Origin: HGM04593 sp964458275
Lineage (GTDB): Bacteria > Bacteroidota > Bacteroidia > Bacteroidales > Bacteroidaceae
DNA: 64,000 nt
Reading direction: 5' to 3'
Assembly (NCBI GenBank): GCA_964458275.1
Contig: CAYWIE010000001.1
Coordinates: 1 to 64,000, forward strand
Shown: piece by piece, positions 43,640 through 53,451 of the stretch
Numbering within the stretch: the stretch's first letter is position 1
How the letters are laid out: the number at the start of each line of letters is the position of its first letter
Program-made: the position numbers and the translations under genes
The notes under the pieces: generated by a model
What the model saw: the letters and a program-made list of their open reading frames with translations, nothing else
What the model was told of the DNA's origin: nothing
Database searches by the model: none

Positions 43640-44716
43640 ATGGAAGTTACAAAGAACGACATAGAACAGGCTGTCGGACTGCTTAAAATTCTCATAAGCA
43701 CCCCCTCTATAAGCAGAGACGAGGGTGCTGCCGCCGACAAACTGCAATCCTACATAGAGCGCAGCCTCCCCTTTCCCGGAATCGTACATCGCCACCTCAA
43801 CAACATCTGGTGCATAGCTCCCGGATACGATGCGGCGCGTCCCACACTGCTGCTCGATGCGCATATAGACACAGTGAAGCCGGTGGCAGCATGGACAAAA
43901 TCACCCTTTACGCCTGTTGTAGAGGATGACTGCCTCTACGGACTCGGAAGCAACGACGATGGCGGTTCGCTTGTAGCCATGCTGCACACCTTCTACAAAC
44001 TGTCGCAGACAGAGCAGGCATACAATCTCATATTCCTTGCATCAGCAGAAGAGGAGGTTTCGGGCAAAGACGGAATAGAATCGGTGCTCCCGATGCTTCC
44101 GCCGATTTCGTGTGCCATAATAGGCGAACCAACGGGGATGCACCCGGCAATAGCCGAAAAAGGTCTGATGGTGCTCGACTGCACGGCAACCGGAAAGTCG
44201 GGACACGCAGCTCGCAACGAAGGCATAAACGCAATATACGAAGCACTGCCCGACATCGAATGGTTCCGCACATATACATTCCCGAAGATTTCACCCTTGC
44301 TCGGTCCTGTTAAAATGAGCGTTACGCAAATCAATGCGGGAACACAGCACAATGTTGTCCCCGACACATGCAAATATGTGGTCGATGTGCGCAGCAACGA
44401 ATGTTACGGCAACAAAGAGATTGCAGAGATAATTGCGGCAAACGTTAAATCGACAGCAACACCACGCTCCACACGTCTGAATTCATCCTCAATACCACAC
44501 GAACACCCATTGGTAAGGCGCATTACAGAATTGGGACGCAAGCCTTTCGGCTCGCCGACACTCTCCAATCTGGCTCTCATTTCGGGAGTGCCTTGCCTGA
44601 AATTGGGACCGGGAGAGTCGTCCCGCTCGCATACCGCAAACGAATATATAAAGATAAGCGAGATACGCGAAGGCATCGGGCTCTACATCGAGTTGCTCGA
44701 CGGATTGAAGTTGTAG
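43640..44716 (+). CDS. M20-family deacylase (ArgE-like acyl-ornithine/citrulline deacetylase)
   Basis: The ATG at 43640 (MEVTKNDIEQAVGLLKILIS) is preferred over 43619, which overlaps miaB; the product has 358 residues. The binuclear zinc M20 motifs are present: LLLDAHIDTVKP, YGLGSNDDGG, ASAEEEVSG, GEPTGM and the late SRSHTANEYI. A dimerisation domain lies in the middle. The sequence is of the ArgE type, and in Bacteroides a relative works on N-succinyl or N-acetyl intermediates of arginine synthesis; which acyl group is used here cannot be told. No other arg gene is in the window. Confidence 0.8.
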   Translation: MEVTKNDIEQAVGLLKILISTPSISRDEGAAADKLQSYIERSLPFPGIVHRHLNNIWCIAPGYDAARPTLLLDAHIDTVKPVAAWTKSPFTPVVEDDCLYGLGSNDDGGSLVAMLHTFYKLSQTEQAYNLIFLASAEEEVSGKDGIESVLPMLPPISCAIIGEPTGMHPAIAEKGLMVLDCTATGKSGHAARNEGINAIYEALPDIEWFRTYTFPKISPLLGPVKMSVTQINAGTQHNVVPDTCKYVVDVRSNECYGNKEIAEIIAANVKSTATPRSTRLNSSSIPHEHPLVRRITELGRKPFGSPTLSNLALISGVPCLKLGPGESSRSHTANEYIKISEIREGIGLYIELLDGLKL

Positions 44717-44876
44717 GGCAGCTTCTAAGAATTACAGATATTCCGTGCAAGCAAAACCAGAGTTCTTCCTTCAAGACATATGGTTTTTGTCCGTCTGATT
44801 GATTGCAACGGCTCTTCCTTTAGGATAACCTTAGAGGGAGAGTCGTTTCTTGATGTTTTTGATATCTCTTTCTATA

Positions 44877-46406
44877 CTATTTTGCCGGATTGCTTTTCAG
44901 CCACTCCTTAGCCACGTTCTTGTCGAAGAGCAACAGGAATGTATCGGGATTGGGAAGATGCAGAGCAACCTTGAATATATCGCTGTGCCTCTGCACGCAG
45001 GGAATGAGATAGCGGTATGTGGAGCCGAATCCCAACTGCTCGACCAGCACAAAGTCCACCTTGCGGTCGAGCATACTCTGTATCATCTTTGCATCGTCTT
45101 CAGTTTCCAAGTAGTGTACCCCGCGCAGTCCTGAGGTTGCATACAGCAGTTCGGGCTTGCGCGAGCAGACGATTGCATTCTTGTTCTTTTGTGCAAGTGC
45201 CTTGCCGAGTGCAAAGAAGTTGCTGAATTGCGGCGGGAACTTCTGCACTGCAATTGCATGGAGGTCGCCGATGGTATGTTTGTTGCCTTTGCTCTCCTGT
45301 GCAAACGGAGGCAGGAAGAGTATGGCAAGTATCCACGGCGAGAAGGCGAGCCTGAACTTCTTCCGGGCAAATGTATCACACAATTTCCACAATCCCACAA
45401 AGAGCGCCATTGTCAGGAAAGGAGTGGCAGATGTCAGGTAGCGGTATTCGCTGGGTACATTGAAGAGCGATATTATACCTATGGTTCCGCAAAAATAGAA
45501 GAAGAGCGGCCAACGCAGTTTGCCCATATTCCAAAAACCGTAGAGCACAGCCGCCAACAGCGCAATGGCATATATCCACAGCAATATGCCGGGGGTCTTT
45601 TCATAGTCGAGGGGAATGAAGGGTATGATGCTCTCAGGCATAGCCTGTATGATGAGCATCTTTGTTGTAGAGAAGATGTTTGTAAAATCTATCTGGCTTA
45701 TGTATCGCGACTGATTGAGCCCGAGCAGTGAGTTTCTGAGCATCCACGGCAGGTAGCCTATGGCAAAGGAGCCTGCAACGGCAACCGACATTCCCCAGCG
45801 GCGCATGGCAAGGAAGCCTAACACAAAGCCGGCTATGACTGCTATTGCCTGTGTGCGTATGTAGTATGAAAAGGCGACAAGTGCCAGAAGCAGATAGAAT
45901 TGCGGCATGCGCCACACAGTCCGCTCCTTCTCTTTTGCTGCAATGCCTTGATAGAGCCAGAAGATGAGGGCGATGCAGCAGAAACAGGCAGCCTCGCTCA
46001 TCATCATCGTTGTGAACTCAAGCAGATGCGGGGTTATAAGCACAGCTGCACATGCAAGGAAAGCCAACTGCCGTTTGAATCCGGCGCGTACTATTGTCGA
46101 GAAGAGCAGCAGCACTCCCGTCAGAAGAAATATGCCGTTGAGTATCTTTTGTGCGACGATGCTGTCAGTAACCATTCTCAGCGGTGTCATCAGCAGCGGA
46201 TAGCCGGGAGGGAAATTTGTTGTGGGCTTTCCGAACATGTCGGCATATCCGGCACCTTTTGCCAGCGAGGTTGCGTTGGCAAAGTAGTAGCAGTTGTCGC
46301 CGTTGAGGTTCAGTTTGCTGTCGAAGATGTAACTGAATGATATTATAAAGATGACCGTAAGTGCTGCCATCCATAACATGTCGGGATATTTTTGAGTGCT
46401 CTTCAT
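44877..46406 (-). CDS. Membrane glycosyltransferase of the GT39/ArnT-like (GT-C) type
   Basis: This 509-residue protein has about 10-12 membrane segments. The first extracytoplasmic loop carries the Asp motif typical of GT-C enzymes (LNLNGDNCYYFANATSLAKG), and a later loop has FGKPTTNFPPGYPLLM. The C-terminal ~120 residues are soluble. GT-C enzymes use polyprenyl-phosphate sugars to glycosylate proteins or lipids on the periplasmic side. It is the last gene of a minus-strand glycan cluster, after the M24 peptidase gene. No specific substrate is assigned. Confidence 0.75.
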   Translation of the reverse strand: MKSTQKYPDMLWMAALTVIFIISFSYIFDSKLNLNGDNCYYFANATSLAKGAGYADMFGKPTTNFPPGYPLLMTPLRMVTDSIVAQKILNGIFLLTGVLLLFSTIVRAGFKRQLAFLACAAVLITPHLLEFTTMMMSEAACFCCIALIFWLYQGIAAKEKERTVWRMPQFYLLLALVAFSYYIRTQAIAVIAGFVLGFLAMRRWGMSVAVAGSFAIGYLPWMLRNSLLGLNQSRYISQIDFTNIFSTTKMLIIQAMPESIIPFIPLDYEKTPGILLWIYAIALLAAVLYGFWNMGKLRWPLFFYFCGTIGIISLFNVPSEYRYLTSATPFLTMALFVGLWKLCDTFARKKFRLAFSPWILAILFLPPFAQESKGNKHTIGDLHAIAVQKFPPQFSNFFALGKALAQKNKNAIVCSRKPELLYATSGLRGVHYLETEDDAKMIQSMLDRKVDFVLVEQLGFGSTYRYLIPCVQRHSDIFKVALHLPNPDTFLLLFDKNVAKEWLKSNPAK

Positions 46407-46471
46407 TGATTGTTCGGGTTATGTCTGTTTATTTCATGGAACCTCCCTAAAGAGAGAGGTCCGCAAGTCAA

Positions 46472-46500
46472 GCAGGCTCTATAAAATTTATAGAGCCTGC
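46472..46500. terminator. Palindromic terminator between M24 peptidase and GT-C genes
   Basis: The arms GCAGGCTCTATAAA and TTTATAGAGCCTGC are complementary over 14 bp with a single-base centre. It lies 18 bases beyond the stop codon of the M24 peptidase gene and upstream of the GT-C gene. Confidence 0.7.
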
Positions 46501-46517
46501 CTTAGAAGCTGTCATTA

Positions 46518-47909
46518 TCAAGCGTTGTGCTCCGCCTCAATCTCTTCGGGAGACATGGGCTTGTATTTTCCGAGTCGGCGTGCGCCTCCTTCGAATACCA
46601 GCCAGTCCTCTTCGTTGCGGATGCCGCCGAAGTTGCGCCATGCATCGAGTTTGTCGTAGCAGATGAAGTCGGTGAACTGCTTCTCGGCACGCCATTTGTC
46701 AATGAGGTCGGGGATGAAGTAGATTCCCGGTTCAACGGTGAAGACAAAGCCAGGTTCGAGGGCGCGGGCGAGACGCAGAGACTTGAAGCCGAATTGTGTG
46801 CTCTTGGTACGTCCCTCTTCGTAGCCTACGTTCACTTCGCCGAGGTTCTCCATGTCGTGGACATCGAGTCCCATCATATGTCCGAGTCCGTGGGGCAGGA
46901 ACATGCAGGCAGCACCGGCGCGGGCAGCCTCTTCGGGGTTGCCTTTCATGAGTCCGAGATCTACCATGCCTTTTGCTATCTCTGTGAGTACGATGTTGTG
47001 TACATCGCGGAACTCAATGCCGGGTCTCAGTGCGTTGACTGCTGCAAGGTGTGCGGTGCGGAGTATGTTGCATACGGTGCGCTGCTGCTCGGTAAACTTC
47101 TTGCCTACGGGCATTGTGGTGGTAAGGTCGCCTGCATAGTGCATTTCATTCTCACAGCCTGTGTCGAGCAGGAACATCTGTCCCTCTTTCAGAGGAGCTG
47201 TTCCGTATGCGTGGTTGTGGAGTGTCTGACCGTTGACTGTGGCTATGATGGGGAAAGAGAGGTCGAAGTTGTGCTTTGCAGCCTCGGCGTGTACAATAGA
47301 GACTATCTGCGCCTCTGTTACTCCGGGACGTACGGCACGCATTGCAGCGCAGTGCATGTCCACCGATACGCCGATAGCCTCTTCTATCTGCTCAATCTCC
47401 TCAGCGCTCTTGTAGTTACGCTGGTTGATGACGGCACGGATGAATTTCATTGAGGCTGCTGCCGACTGTGCGGCGGGCGCAATGCCCAAAAGTTCCTGCA
47501 ACCACACCTGCTGCTCGCCACGATAGGGAGGTAGGAAGTGTATAGTCTGTCCTTTTGCCTGTGCATTCTTCAGATATGTTGCAAGTTGTGCCATAGGCAT
47601 TGTGGTGGTTATTCCCACGCGCTCACATTTCTCTTTGATGGTAGGCTGTACGCCTGTCCACACAATGTCGTCGATTGTCAGTTCGTCGCCGAAGATTATC
47701 TCTTTGTCCTCGTCGATGTCGATGATGGCTGCAAGGCCCGAATAGTCCGAAGCAAAGTAGTAGAGGAATGTCGAATCCTGACGGAAGTGGTATATGTTGT
47801 CGAGGTAGTTTCTGCCTATTTCGGTGTTTCCGAGAAACAGCAGCAAGCCACTGCCTACACTCTGTTTGAGAACGCGACGGCGTTCGATATAAGTCTCTTT
47901 TGCGAACAT
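46518..47909 (-). CDS. pepP: M24B aminopeptidase P (Xaa-Pro aminopeptidase)
   Basis: This 463-residue protein has an N-terminal creatinase-like domain (FAKETYIERRRVLKQSVGSG, to about 175) and a pita-bread catalytic domain. Metal ligands are visible in LLDTGCENEMHYAGDLTTT (two Asp), HGLGHMMGLDVHD (His), TVEPGIYFIP (Glu) and the Glu near the end. It removes N-terminal residues before proline, with no signal peptide, so it acts in the cytoplasm. It sits inside the glycan cluster but has its own terminator. Confidence 0.9.
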   Translation of the reverse strand: MFAKETYIERRRVLKQSVGSGLLLFLGNTEIGRNYLDNIYHFRQDSTFLYYFASDYSGLAAIIDIDEDKEIIFGDELTIDDIVWTGVQPTIKEKCERVGITTTMPMAQLATYLKNAQAKGQTIHFLPPYRGEQQVWLQELLGIAPAAQSAAASMKFIRAVINQRNYKSAEEIEQIEEAIGVSVDMHCAAMRAVRPGVTEAQIVSIVHAEAAKHNFDLSFPIIATVNGQTLHNHAYGTAPLKEGQMFLLDTGCENEMHYAGDLTTTMPVGKKFTEQQRTVCNILRTAHLAAVNALRPGIEFRDVHNIVLTEIAKGMVDLGLMKGNPEEAARAGAACMFLPHGLGHMMGLDVHDMENLGEVNVGYEEGRTKSTQFGFKSLRLARALEPGFVFTVEPGIYFIPDLIDKWRAEKQFTDFICYDKLDAWRNFGGIRNEEDWLVFEGGARRLGKYKPMSPEEIEAEHNA

Positions 47910-47931
47910 AGTATATAAATTTAGGGGTTGT

Positions 47932-48675
47932 TTACTTTTTTATAACGGCGCGCACTACAAACCACATGTGGCGCAAGATTGTAGGCAGAAGCCCGTAGTG
48001 CTTTGCCATAATCTTGAAGCGCTCGATGAGTGATGCACGGTGATGTTGCAAAGATAATCCATTTTGCAAATAATCAACAATTATAAGATGTGTATTTACA
48101 ATATCTTTTGATTCTTTCATCACCCGTATGCACCAATCGACGTCGGCTGAGAGACGATAGCTCAGGTCGTACATCGGAACTTTGTCGCGACGTGCAAGGA
48201 AGGCTTGGTGGCACACTAACATTCCGTTGCGGAAACTTCGCCAGTCAAGCTTCTCAGGCGCCTGAAGACGGCGCATGCGCACGAAACGTCGGTTCTCGTC
48301 TACCTCGGCTGTCTCGCCGTAGAGTATGTCGGGAAGTCCGGCACGCCCTGCTACCGAGGAGGCAATCTTTTCGAGCACGTCGGTCGAGTGGAAACTGTCG
48401 CCGGCGTTCAGGAAGCACAGGTAGTCGCCTGTCGCATGGGCAATACCTTTGTTCATTGCATCGTACAGACCTTTGTCGCGCTCGCTTATAAGCGTGGCAA
48501 TCTCTATCCCGCTCTTCTTCACCACCTCTACGGTGTTGTCCGACGAGCCTCCGTCGATGAGCAGAAATTCAATATTGCGGTAGCTCTGCGCAATGATGCT
48601 CTGCAGCGTCGGCTCTATCACCTGCGCCGCATTGTAGGTTACGGTTATTATAGAGAATTTCGGTCCTTTATTCAT
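47932..48675 (-). CDS. Family 2 glycosyltransferase
   Basis: This 247-residue GT-A protein begins with the family 2 pattern FSIITVTYNAAQVIEPTLQS, then LLIDGGSSDNTVEVV and CFLNAGDSFHS (the DxD-like position). A short basic hydrophobic tail (HMWFVVRAVIKK) may bind the membrane. It transfers a sugar from a nucleotide donor during glycan synthesis. Its start overlaps the end of the YfhO-family gene by 4 bp, which supports a shared transcript. Confidence 0.88.
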   Translation of the reverse strand: MNKGPKFSIITVTYNAAQVIEPTLQSIIAQSYRNIEFLLIDGGSSDNTVEVVKKSGIEIATLISERDKGLYDAMNKGIAHATGDYLCFLNAGDSFHSTDVLEKIASSVAGRAGLPDILYGETAEVDENRRFVRMRRLQAPEKLDWRSFRNGMLVCHQAFLARRDKVPMYDLSYRLSADVDWCIRVMKESKDIVNTHLIIVDYLQNGLSLQHHRASLIERFKIMAKHYGLLPTILRHMWFVVRAVIKK

Positions 48676-51131
48676 GATTCCTTGCTTGTCTCCTTGCGGC
48701 GGCGTATGACTATCGCCGCTGCCATTCCCAATATTACTATTCCGACAAATACCGAGCCGTAGAGCGATACCTTTGCCGAGCCGGTCATCACTTCGTCCAC
48801 ACAGAGGAATTCAATCTTGTGCTTTCCGGCAGGGATGGGAAGACCGCGCAGTATGTAGTCGGTGCGCACGGGGCTAACCTCCTTGCCGTCGATGTATGCC
48901 CGCCATGTCTTGTAGAAGACTTCGGAGAATACGGCGAAACGGGGATTGCGCGCGTTGCTTTCATATATGATGTTGCCGGGATTCTTGTATTCTGTCATGC
49001 GGATATAATCGGCTGAATCGGCGCTGTTCGAATATTCCTGCATAGAGGGAAGCGACTCCTCCCATTGGCGGTCGATGTATGCAACGGCTGTGGGGTCGAA
49101 ATTGGATATTGCCTTAATCTCTTCGTTGGGGTCGGCAACAAATTCCACCTTGTCGACAAACCAGCAGTTGCCCAATGCCTGAGGATTGCGCTGTACTTTT
49201 TGTCCGCCGTCTTTTCCGGGGATTATCAGGTAGCGCACGTTGAGCATGTTGATGATGCTCATGTTGAGGTTGCTGCCGCTGAAGAAGTGGTCGATAATAT
49301 CCTGATAGCGGCGCAATTTGACGGGGCTGTATCCTCCGATTGATTTATGGAAGTAGGATGTACGCGAGTCGTTGAATGTGCTTGTCGTCATGTTGAATAC
49401 CCTGAAGTTGGGGTCCTTGTCGGCAAGAATCTGTTTGTCAGCCTCTGTGGGCAGTATTTCTGTGCTCTTCTGCTTGGGCATGAACGAATCCCATGAGAGG
49501 AAGCGTTTGTCGACCGTCCACAGGTCGGTGAATATGAGCAGTGTGAGGGCTGCCATCAGATAGCCGAATTTCAGGCTCTTTGCTTTGAGATATGCAAATA
49601 TGGCTCCGAAAGCAAGTGCTATGAAGAGGAACGACCTCCATGCGTCGCTTGTGAGCATAGACGCGCGGTCGGCATGTAGGCAGTCGGCAAGTACAGCCGG
49701 CATTTGTGCATCGCTTGCAGCTTTGAAGTCGAACATTGCTCCTCCGAACAGTGCAAACAGCAGTGTGAGACCTCCTGTGATGCCTGCCGACAGAGAGAGG
49801 GCGCGGACAATGCCTTTGTCGTCGCCCGCCTTGTGGCGTTCGACAATCTCCTTGAGTGCAAGCACGCCCAATGCTACCATTGTGAGCGATGCAATAACAA
49901 GAGACATTGAGGGGGCGCGGAACTTATTGTACAAGGGCAGGTGGTAGAAGAGGAAATCGTTTACCAGCGGGAAATATTTTCCCCATGCCATCACAATCGA
50001 GAGAATTGTTGCTGCAAGAAGCCACCATTTTTCGCGGCCTTTGACAACGAACAGTCCGAGCACAAAGAGGAAGCAGACAATGGCTCCCACATAGACCGGA
50101 CCTGAGGTGAACGGCTGCGGTCCCCAATAGGTGGGCAGATGCTTTACAAGATTACGCGCCTGAGCTGCACCGTAGTTGCGGCTTATCACCTTGTATGTCT
50201 CCGAATCCTCGCCGAGGTTGTAGTGCGAGCTTGCTCCGTAGAGGTTGGGGACGAGCAGGGTGAATGTTTCTCCTATTCCATAGCTCCACTGGTAGGCATA
50301 GTCAATGTCGAGACCGGAACTTTGCTTGCCCTCCTGCTTCAGCACTGCACCGCCACGCATAGACTCCTTGGCATAGTCTGCAGAGGGGACAAGCTGTCCT
50401 ATGGCGGGGATTACCGCAAGAATGGCAGCGATGAGAAGCACTCCTGTGGATTTGAGGTACTCCTTGATGCGTCCCTCTCTGACTGCATAGACAAGATAGA
50501 CTATTGCGAGAATCAACAGCACAAGCAGCAGGTAGTAGCTTATCTGCTGGTGGGACCAGTAGATGTTCAGTCCTGAGAATATAAGGGTTATCAGCGCTCC
50601 CCACAGCAGTTTGCCCCGATAGCACATTATCACTCCTCCGATGATTGGAGCCATTGTCGCCATCACAAGGCTTTTGTTCATGTGTCCCGCCTCTATGATG
50701 ATGAAGTTGTATGAACATAAGGTGTATGCCACAGAGCCGGCGAAACTGAGCCATGAGCGGCAGCCTATCGAAAGCAGGAAGATGTAGAAGCAGACAAAGG
50801 TAAGGAATATTGAGCCTATGTGTCGGCGCGATGCTCCGAACATGCTCAGTGTGAGCACCTTTTCGAATGCCTTGAATACATTCACCGGCTGGGGCGAGAA
50901 TGTGTAGTTCGAGGGCATTCCTGAGAACATGGCATTTGACCAATAGGCATAGTCGCCTGTCGCTTCGTGGTAGTCGCGCAGGTCCTTGCCCCATCCTTGA
51001 GAGTTTATTGCATCTGTCTGCATCAGGTCTTTGCCCTGGAACACAGGCCCGAAGTAGAGGGCTGTCATGACAAAGAATGCGAAAATGGCGGCAATGTGCG
51101 GCAGCCATTGTTTAAAATTGATTGATTTCAT
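48672..51131 (-). CDS. YfhO-family membrane protein
   Basis: This 819-residue membrane protein has about 12-14 membrane segments and a large extracytoplasmic domain near the C-terminus (about 560-780). The N-terminal pattern (FFVMTALYFGPVFQGKDLMQTD, then MFSGMPSNYTFSP) is that of the YfhO family, GT-C-like enzymes that in Gram-positives help glycosylate lipoteichoic acid. A periplasmic glycan-modifying role is inferred from family and from neighbouring glycosyltransferase genes. It overlaps the downstream GT2 gene and the upstream GT4 gene by 4 bp each. Confidence 0.85.
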   Translation of the reverse strand: MKSINFKQWLPHIAAIFAFFVMTALYFGPVFQGKDLMQTDAINSQGWGKDLRDYHEATGDYAYWSNAMFSGMPSNYTFSPQPVNVFKAFEKVLTLSMFGASRRHIGSIFLTFVCFYIFLLSIGCRSWLSFAGSVAYTLCSYNFIIIEAGHMNKSLVMATMAPIIGGVIMCYRGKLLWGALITLIFSGLNIYWSHQQISYYLLLVLLILAIVYLVYAVREGRIKEYLKSTGVLLIAAILAVIPAIGQLVPSADYAKESMRGGAVLKQEGKQSSGLDIDYAYQWSYGIGETFTLLVPNLYGASSHYNLGEDSETYKVISRNYGAAQARNLVKHLPTYWGPQPFTSGPVYVGAIVCFLFVLGLFVVKGREKWWLLAATILSIVMAWGKYFPLVNDFLFYHLPLYNKFRAPSMSLVIASLTMVALGVLALKEIVERHKAGDDKGIVRALSLSAGITGGLTLLFALFGGAMFDFKAASDAQMPAVLADCLHADRASMLTSDAWRSFLFIALAFGAIFAYLKAKSLKFGYLMAALTLLIFTDLWTVDKRFLSWDSFMPKQKSTEILPTEADKQILADKDPNFRVFNMTTSTFNDSRTSYFHKSIGGYSPVKLRRYQDIIDHFFSGSNLNMSIINMLNVRYLIIPGKDGGQKVQRNPQALGNCWFVDKVEFVADPNEEIKAISNFDPTAVAYIDRQWEESLPSMQEYSNSADSADYIRMTEYKNPGNIIYESNARNPRFAVFSEVFYKTWRAYIDGKEVSPVRTDYILRGLPIPAGKHKIEFLCVDEVMTGSAKVSLYGSVFVGIVILGMAAAIVIRRRKETSKES

Positions 51132-52345
51132 CGTATGTTTTTATTTTTCATTATATTCTCGATATTCTTGCGCAGACGCTCTTCGTAGAGGTCGAGCGAG
51201 TAGTTTTGTCTCACATGCCTGTTAAGCCTGCGGCACCTCTCTAAAAGTTCGTCCGCAGGCAGAGCCGTCGCTGCCAATATTGCCTCCTCGAATGAGGTGT
51301 AATCGACTGTGGGCACCTCGCTGCCATACTCGGCTATTGCAAGACCGGTCTCGCGGCTGTAGACGGGATAGAGCAATCCGTTTGCGAGCACATTGAGCAC
51401 TGCCACGGCTCCGCTCTCCGAGAGCGAGGGGTTCACAAGTATGGCACACTCGTCGAGTATGCGCACGAATTCCTGTGATTCTATGTCTACAAATCCATGC
51501 TGCACAATGTTCGGCGCGTTGTCGGCAAGCGGAGCATAGTGCTTCCAGAACTCTCTCTCGGCGCGGCTTGCTCCGCATATATGCAGGGTGTATTCGGGAT
51601 GCTTGAGGGCAAAATCGATTGCAATGTCAAGCCCTTTGTGTATGAGCCCCGAACTTCCGAACCATAGAAGATTCTTGCGCTTGCTGTCGAACTCCTTCTC
51701 CTGCGACGGTTCGCGTACATCGAAGTAGAATGCCGGCAGCGAATAGTAACGGCAGGGGCGCGGGTCCTCCTCCTTGAAGTGTGCAGCCACAGAGGAGTCG
51801 CCCAAGCAGATGACTGCGTCTGAGAGGTAGGCGTTGTAGTAGTTCATGCCGTTGCCCGGCACATAGTGGCACGATGAGAGGGCGCGGCATCCATGCTCGT
51901 TGTAAAAGGCAAGGTTGCGCTCGGCTGTTGCCTTGAAGTTGAGGAATGTGTGTGCTCCTACGGAGTAGAATATGCGCAACGGCTCTCTCCCCGTTGCAAA
52001 GGAACGTGCGTATGAGGTTGAGGTTATGCCGTAGACTATCCGGTAGGGCGAGTAGTCTATGCTGTCGTTGTCGCGTGAGGCGCAATCGACGCTGTATCCG
52101 AGACTGCGGAAGACCTTTGCCGCTGTAAGGCACTCGGTGAAGTTGGAGTGGGACTTGGGCACTCTGCCGTCAAACGCTTCGGGAAGATAGCATATCAGCA
52201 CGCGCCGGTCGTGTTTGTCGCCAAAGACGTCTTTCTCCAACCGGCGGTTGGAGAACAGCTTTTGCACCCATGCAGCTATTGCGTTGCCTATGCGACGGCG
52301 CGCGATGGGCAATATGCGGCGTATCTCGGAACGTGTTATCTTCAT
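51128..52345 (-). CDS. Family 4-type glycosyltransferase
   Basis: The ATG at 52345 (MKITRSEIRRILPIARRR) is used. The open frame continues 161 codons upstream, but that part is antisense-frame sequence inside the neighbouring gene. The 405-residue protein has a GT-B fold with the late donor-binding block NPSLSESGAVAVLNVLANGL (Glu in the usual position) and a central NLLWFGSSGLIHKGLDIAID. It probably adds one sugar to a lipid-linked glycan. It starts 12 bp after the next glycosyltransferase gene in the transcript. Confidence 0.8.
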   Translation of the reverse strand: MKITRSEIRRILPIARRRIGNAIAAWVQKLFSNRRLEKDVFGDKHDRRVLICYLPEAFDGRVPKSHSNFTECLTAAKVFRSLGYSVDCASRDNDSIDYSPYRIVYGITSTSYARSFATGREPLRIFYSVGAHTFLNFKATAERNLAFYNEHGCRALSSCHYVPGNGMNYYNAYLSDAVICLGDSSVAAHFKEEDPRPCRYYSLPAFYFDVREPSQEKEFDSKRKNLLWFGSSGLIHKGLDIAIDFALKHPEYTLHICGASRAEREFWKHYAPLADNAPNIVQHGFVDIESQEFVRILDECAILVNPSLSESGAVAVLNVLANGLLYPVYSRETGLAIAEYGSEVPTVDYTSFEEAILAATALPADELLERCRRLNRHVRQNYSLDLYEERLRKNIENIMKNKNIR

Positions 52346-52356
52346 AATCTGTTTTA

Positions 52357-53451
52357 TTACAATACATTGCGGTAGACGTTGCAAGTCTGTCTTACCATCT
52401 TTTGGAGCGAGAACTCTTTTATGCGCTCGCTTCCGCGCCTGCGCAGGTCGTCGCGCAGTGCTGCCGAAGCTATCACCTCTTTCAGCGTATCGTACATCGA
52501 CTGTGCATTCTGCGGCTCGAAATAGAGGGCTGCATCGCCTGCGACTTCGGGGAAGCAGCTTGCATTGCTCAGGCAGACGGGGCAGTTGTTCGAAAAGGCT
52601 TCGAGGATGGGGATTCCGAATCCTTCGTAAAGCGACGGAAATACGAAGCACAGTGCATGACGGTATAACGACGACATTTCGGCATCGTTGGCGGCAATGT
52701 GGATGATGCTGTTTGCCACTCCCCACTTTTTGAGCAGTTCCTGCTCTGCCGAACTGAAACTGCTGCCTGTGCATACAATCTTCAGTGTGGGGTCGAGCAC
52801 CAATAGTCCGCGGACAGCCGACAGCCACGGGAAGAAGTTCTTGTACCCCTTACGTTCGCCCACATACAGTATGTAGCGGTCGAACAGCTGAGGGGCAGCC
52901 ACTCCTCCGGGCAGAAAGCCGTGGTGTACGACACTTATCTTCGAGGGGTCGGTACCGAGCAGCTCCACAATGTCGCGTTTGGTATTCTCGCTCACGGCAA
53001 TTATGTGGTCGGCCTCTTTTATGAGTTTCTTCTTGTGGGGGATGGTGCGGTCGTAAATAAGCACATCCTGCGGGAAACGTTCGAAGGTCATGTCGTGAAT
53101 GGTGAGCACGAACGCGCGCTTGCGGCTCTTTACGAATGGCAGGAAGTAGGGGCTGTAGTATGTAGGGTGAAAAATATCGTATCCTCCTGTGCGCAGGGCA
53201 TGCAGGGTTGCCACGCGGTTGGCTATCTGATATATGCGGCGGCGGATGCGATAGTTTTCGGGGAACGACAAGGTTTTATATTGTTGACCGTATGTTTTTG
53301 TTACATAATGGTTTTCGCAGAAGACCATCGGCAATTCGCCGACAAATTCGTTTGATGGCAGATTGTACAGCAGGTCGGCAAAGTAGCGGGTAACGCCACC
53401 GAAACGCTGGAATGTGAACATCTGATTATCGTAAAGAATCTTTTTTATCAT
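52357..53451 (-). CDS. Family 4 glycosyltransferase
   Basis: This 364-residue GT-B protein has an N-terminal half with FQRFGGVTRYFADLLYNLP and HDMTFERFPQD. The C-terminal half has the donor site: YILYVGERKGYKNFFPWLSA and PSLYEGFGIPILEAFSNNCP with the EX7E motif. It resembles mannosyl- or rhamnosyltransferases of O-antigen clusters; donor and acceptor are unknown. Its start overlaps the stop of the flippase gene by 4 bp. Confidence 0.88.
   Translation of the reverse strand: MIKKILYDNQMFTFQRFGGVTRYFADLLYNLPSNEFVGELPMVFCENHYVTKTYGQQYKTLSFPENYRIRRRIYQIANRVATLHALRTGGYDIFHPTYYSPYFLPFVKSRKRAFVLTIHDMTFERFPQDVLIYDRTIPHKKKLIKEADHIIAVSENTKRDIVELLGTDPSKISVVHHGFLPGGVAAPQLFDRYILYVGERKGYKNFFPWLSAVRGLLVLDPTLKIVCTGSSFSSAEQELLKKWGVANSIIHIAANDAEMSSLYRHALCFVFPSLYEGFGIPILEAFSNNCPVCLSNASCFPEVAGDAALYFEPQNAQSMYDTLKEVIASAALRDDLRRRGSERIKEFSLQKMVRQTCNVYRNVL

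Noticed and set aside
42256..43740. 494-codon minus-strand open frame opposite miaB
   Set aside because: miaB has complete catalytic motifs on the plus strand. The antisense product is Cys/Tyr/Val-rich with no recognisable domain.
52346..52828. 161-codon upstream extension of the GT4 gene
   Set aside because: It is Arg/Cys/His-rich and lies wholly inside the neighbouring glycosyltransferase gene in another frame. The ATG at 52345 gives a normal protein.
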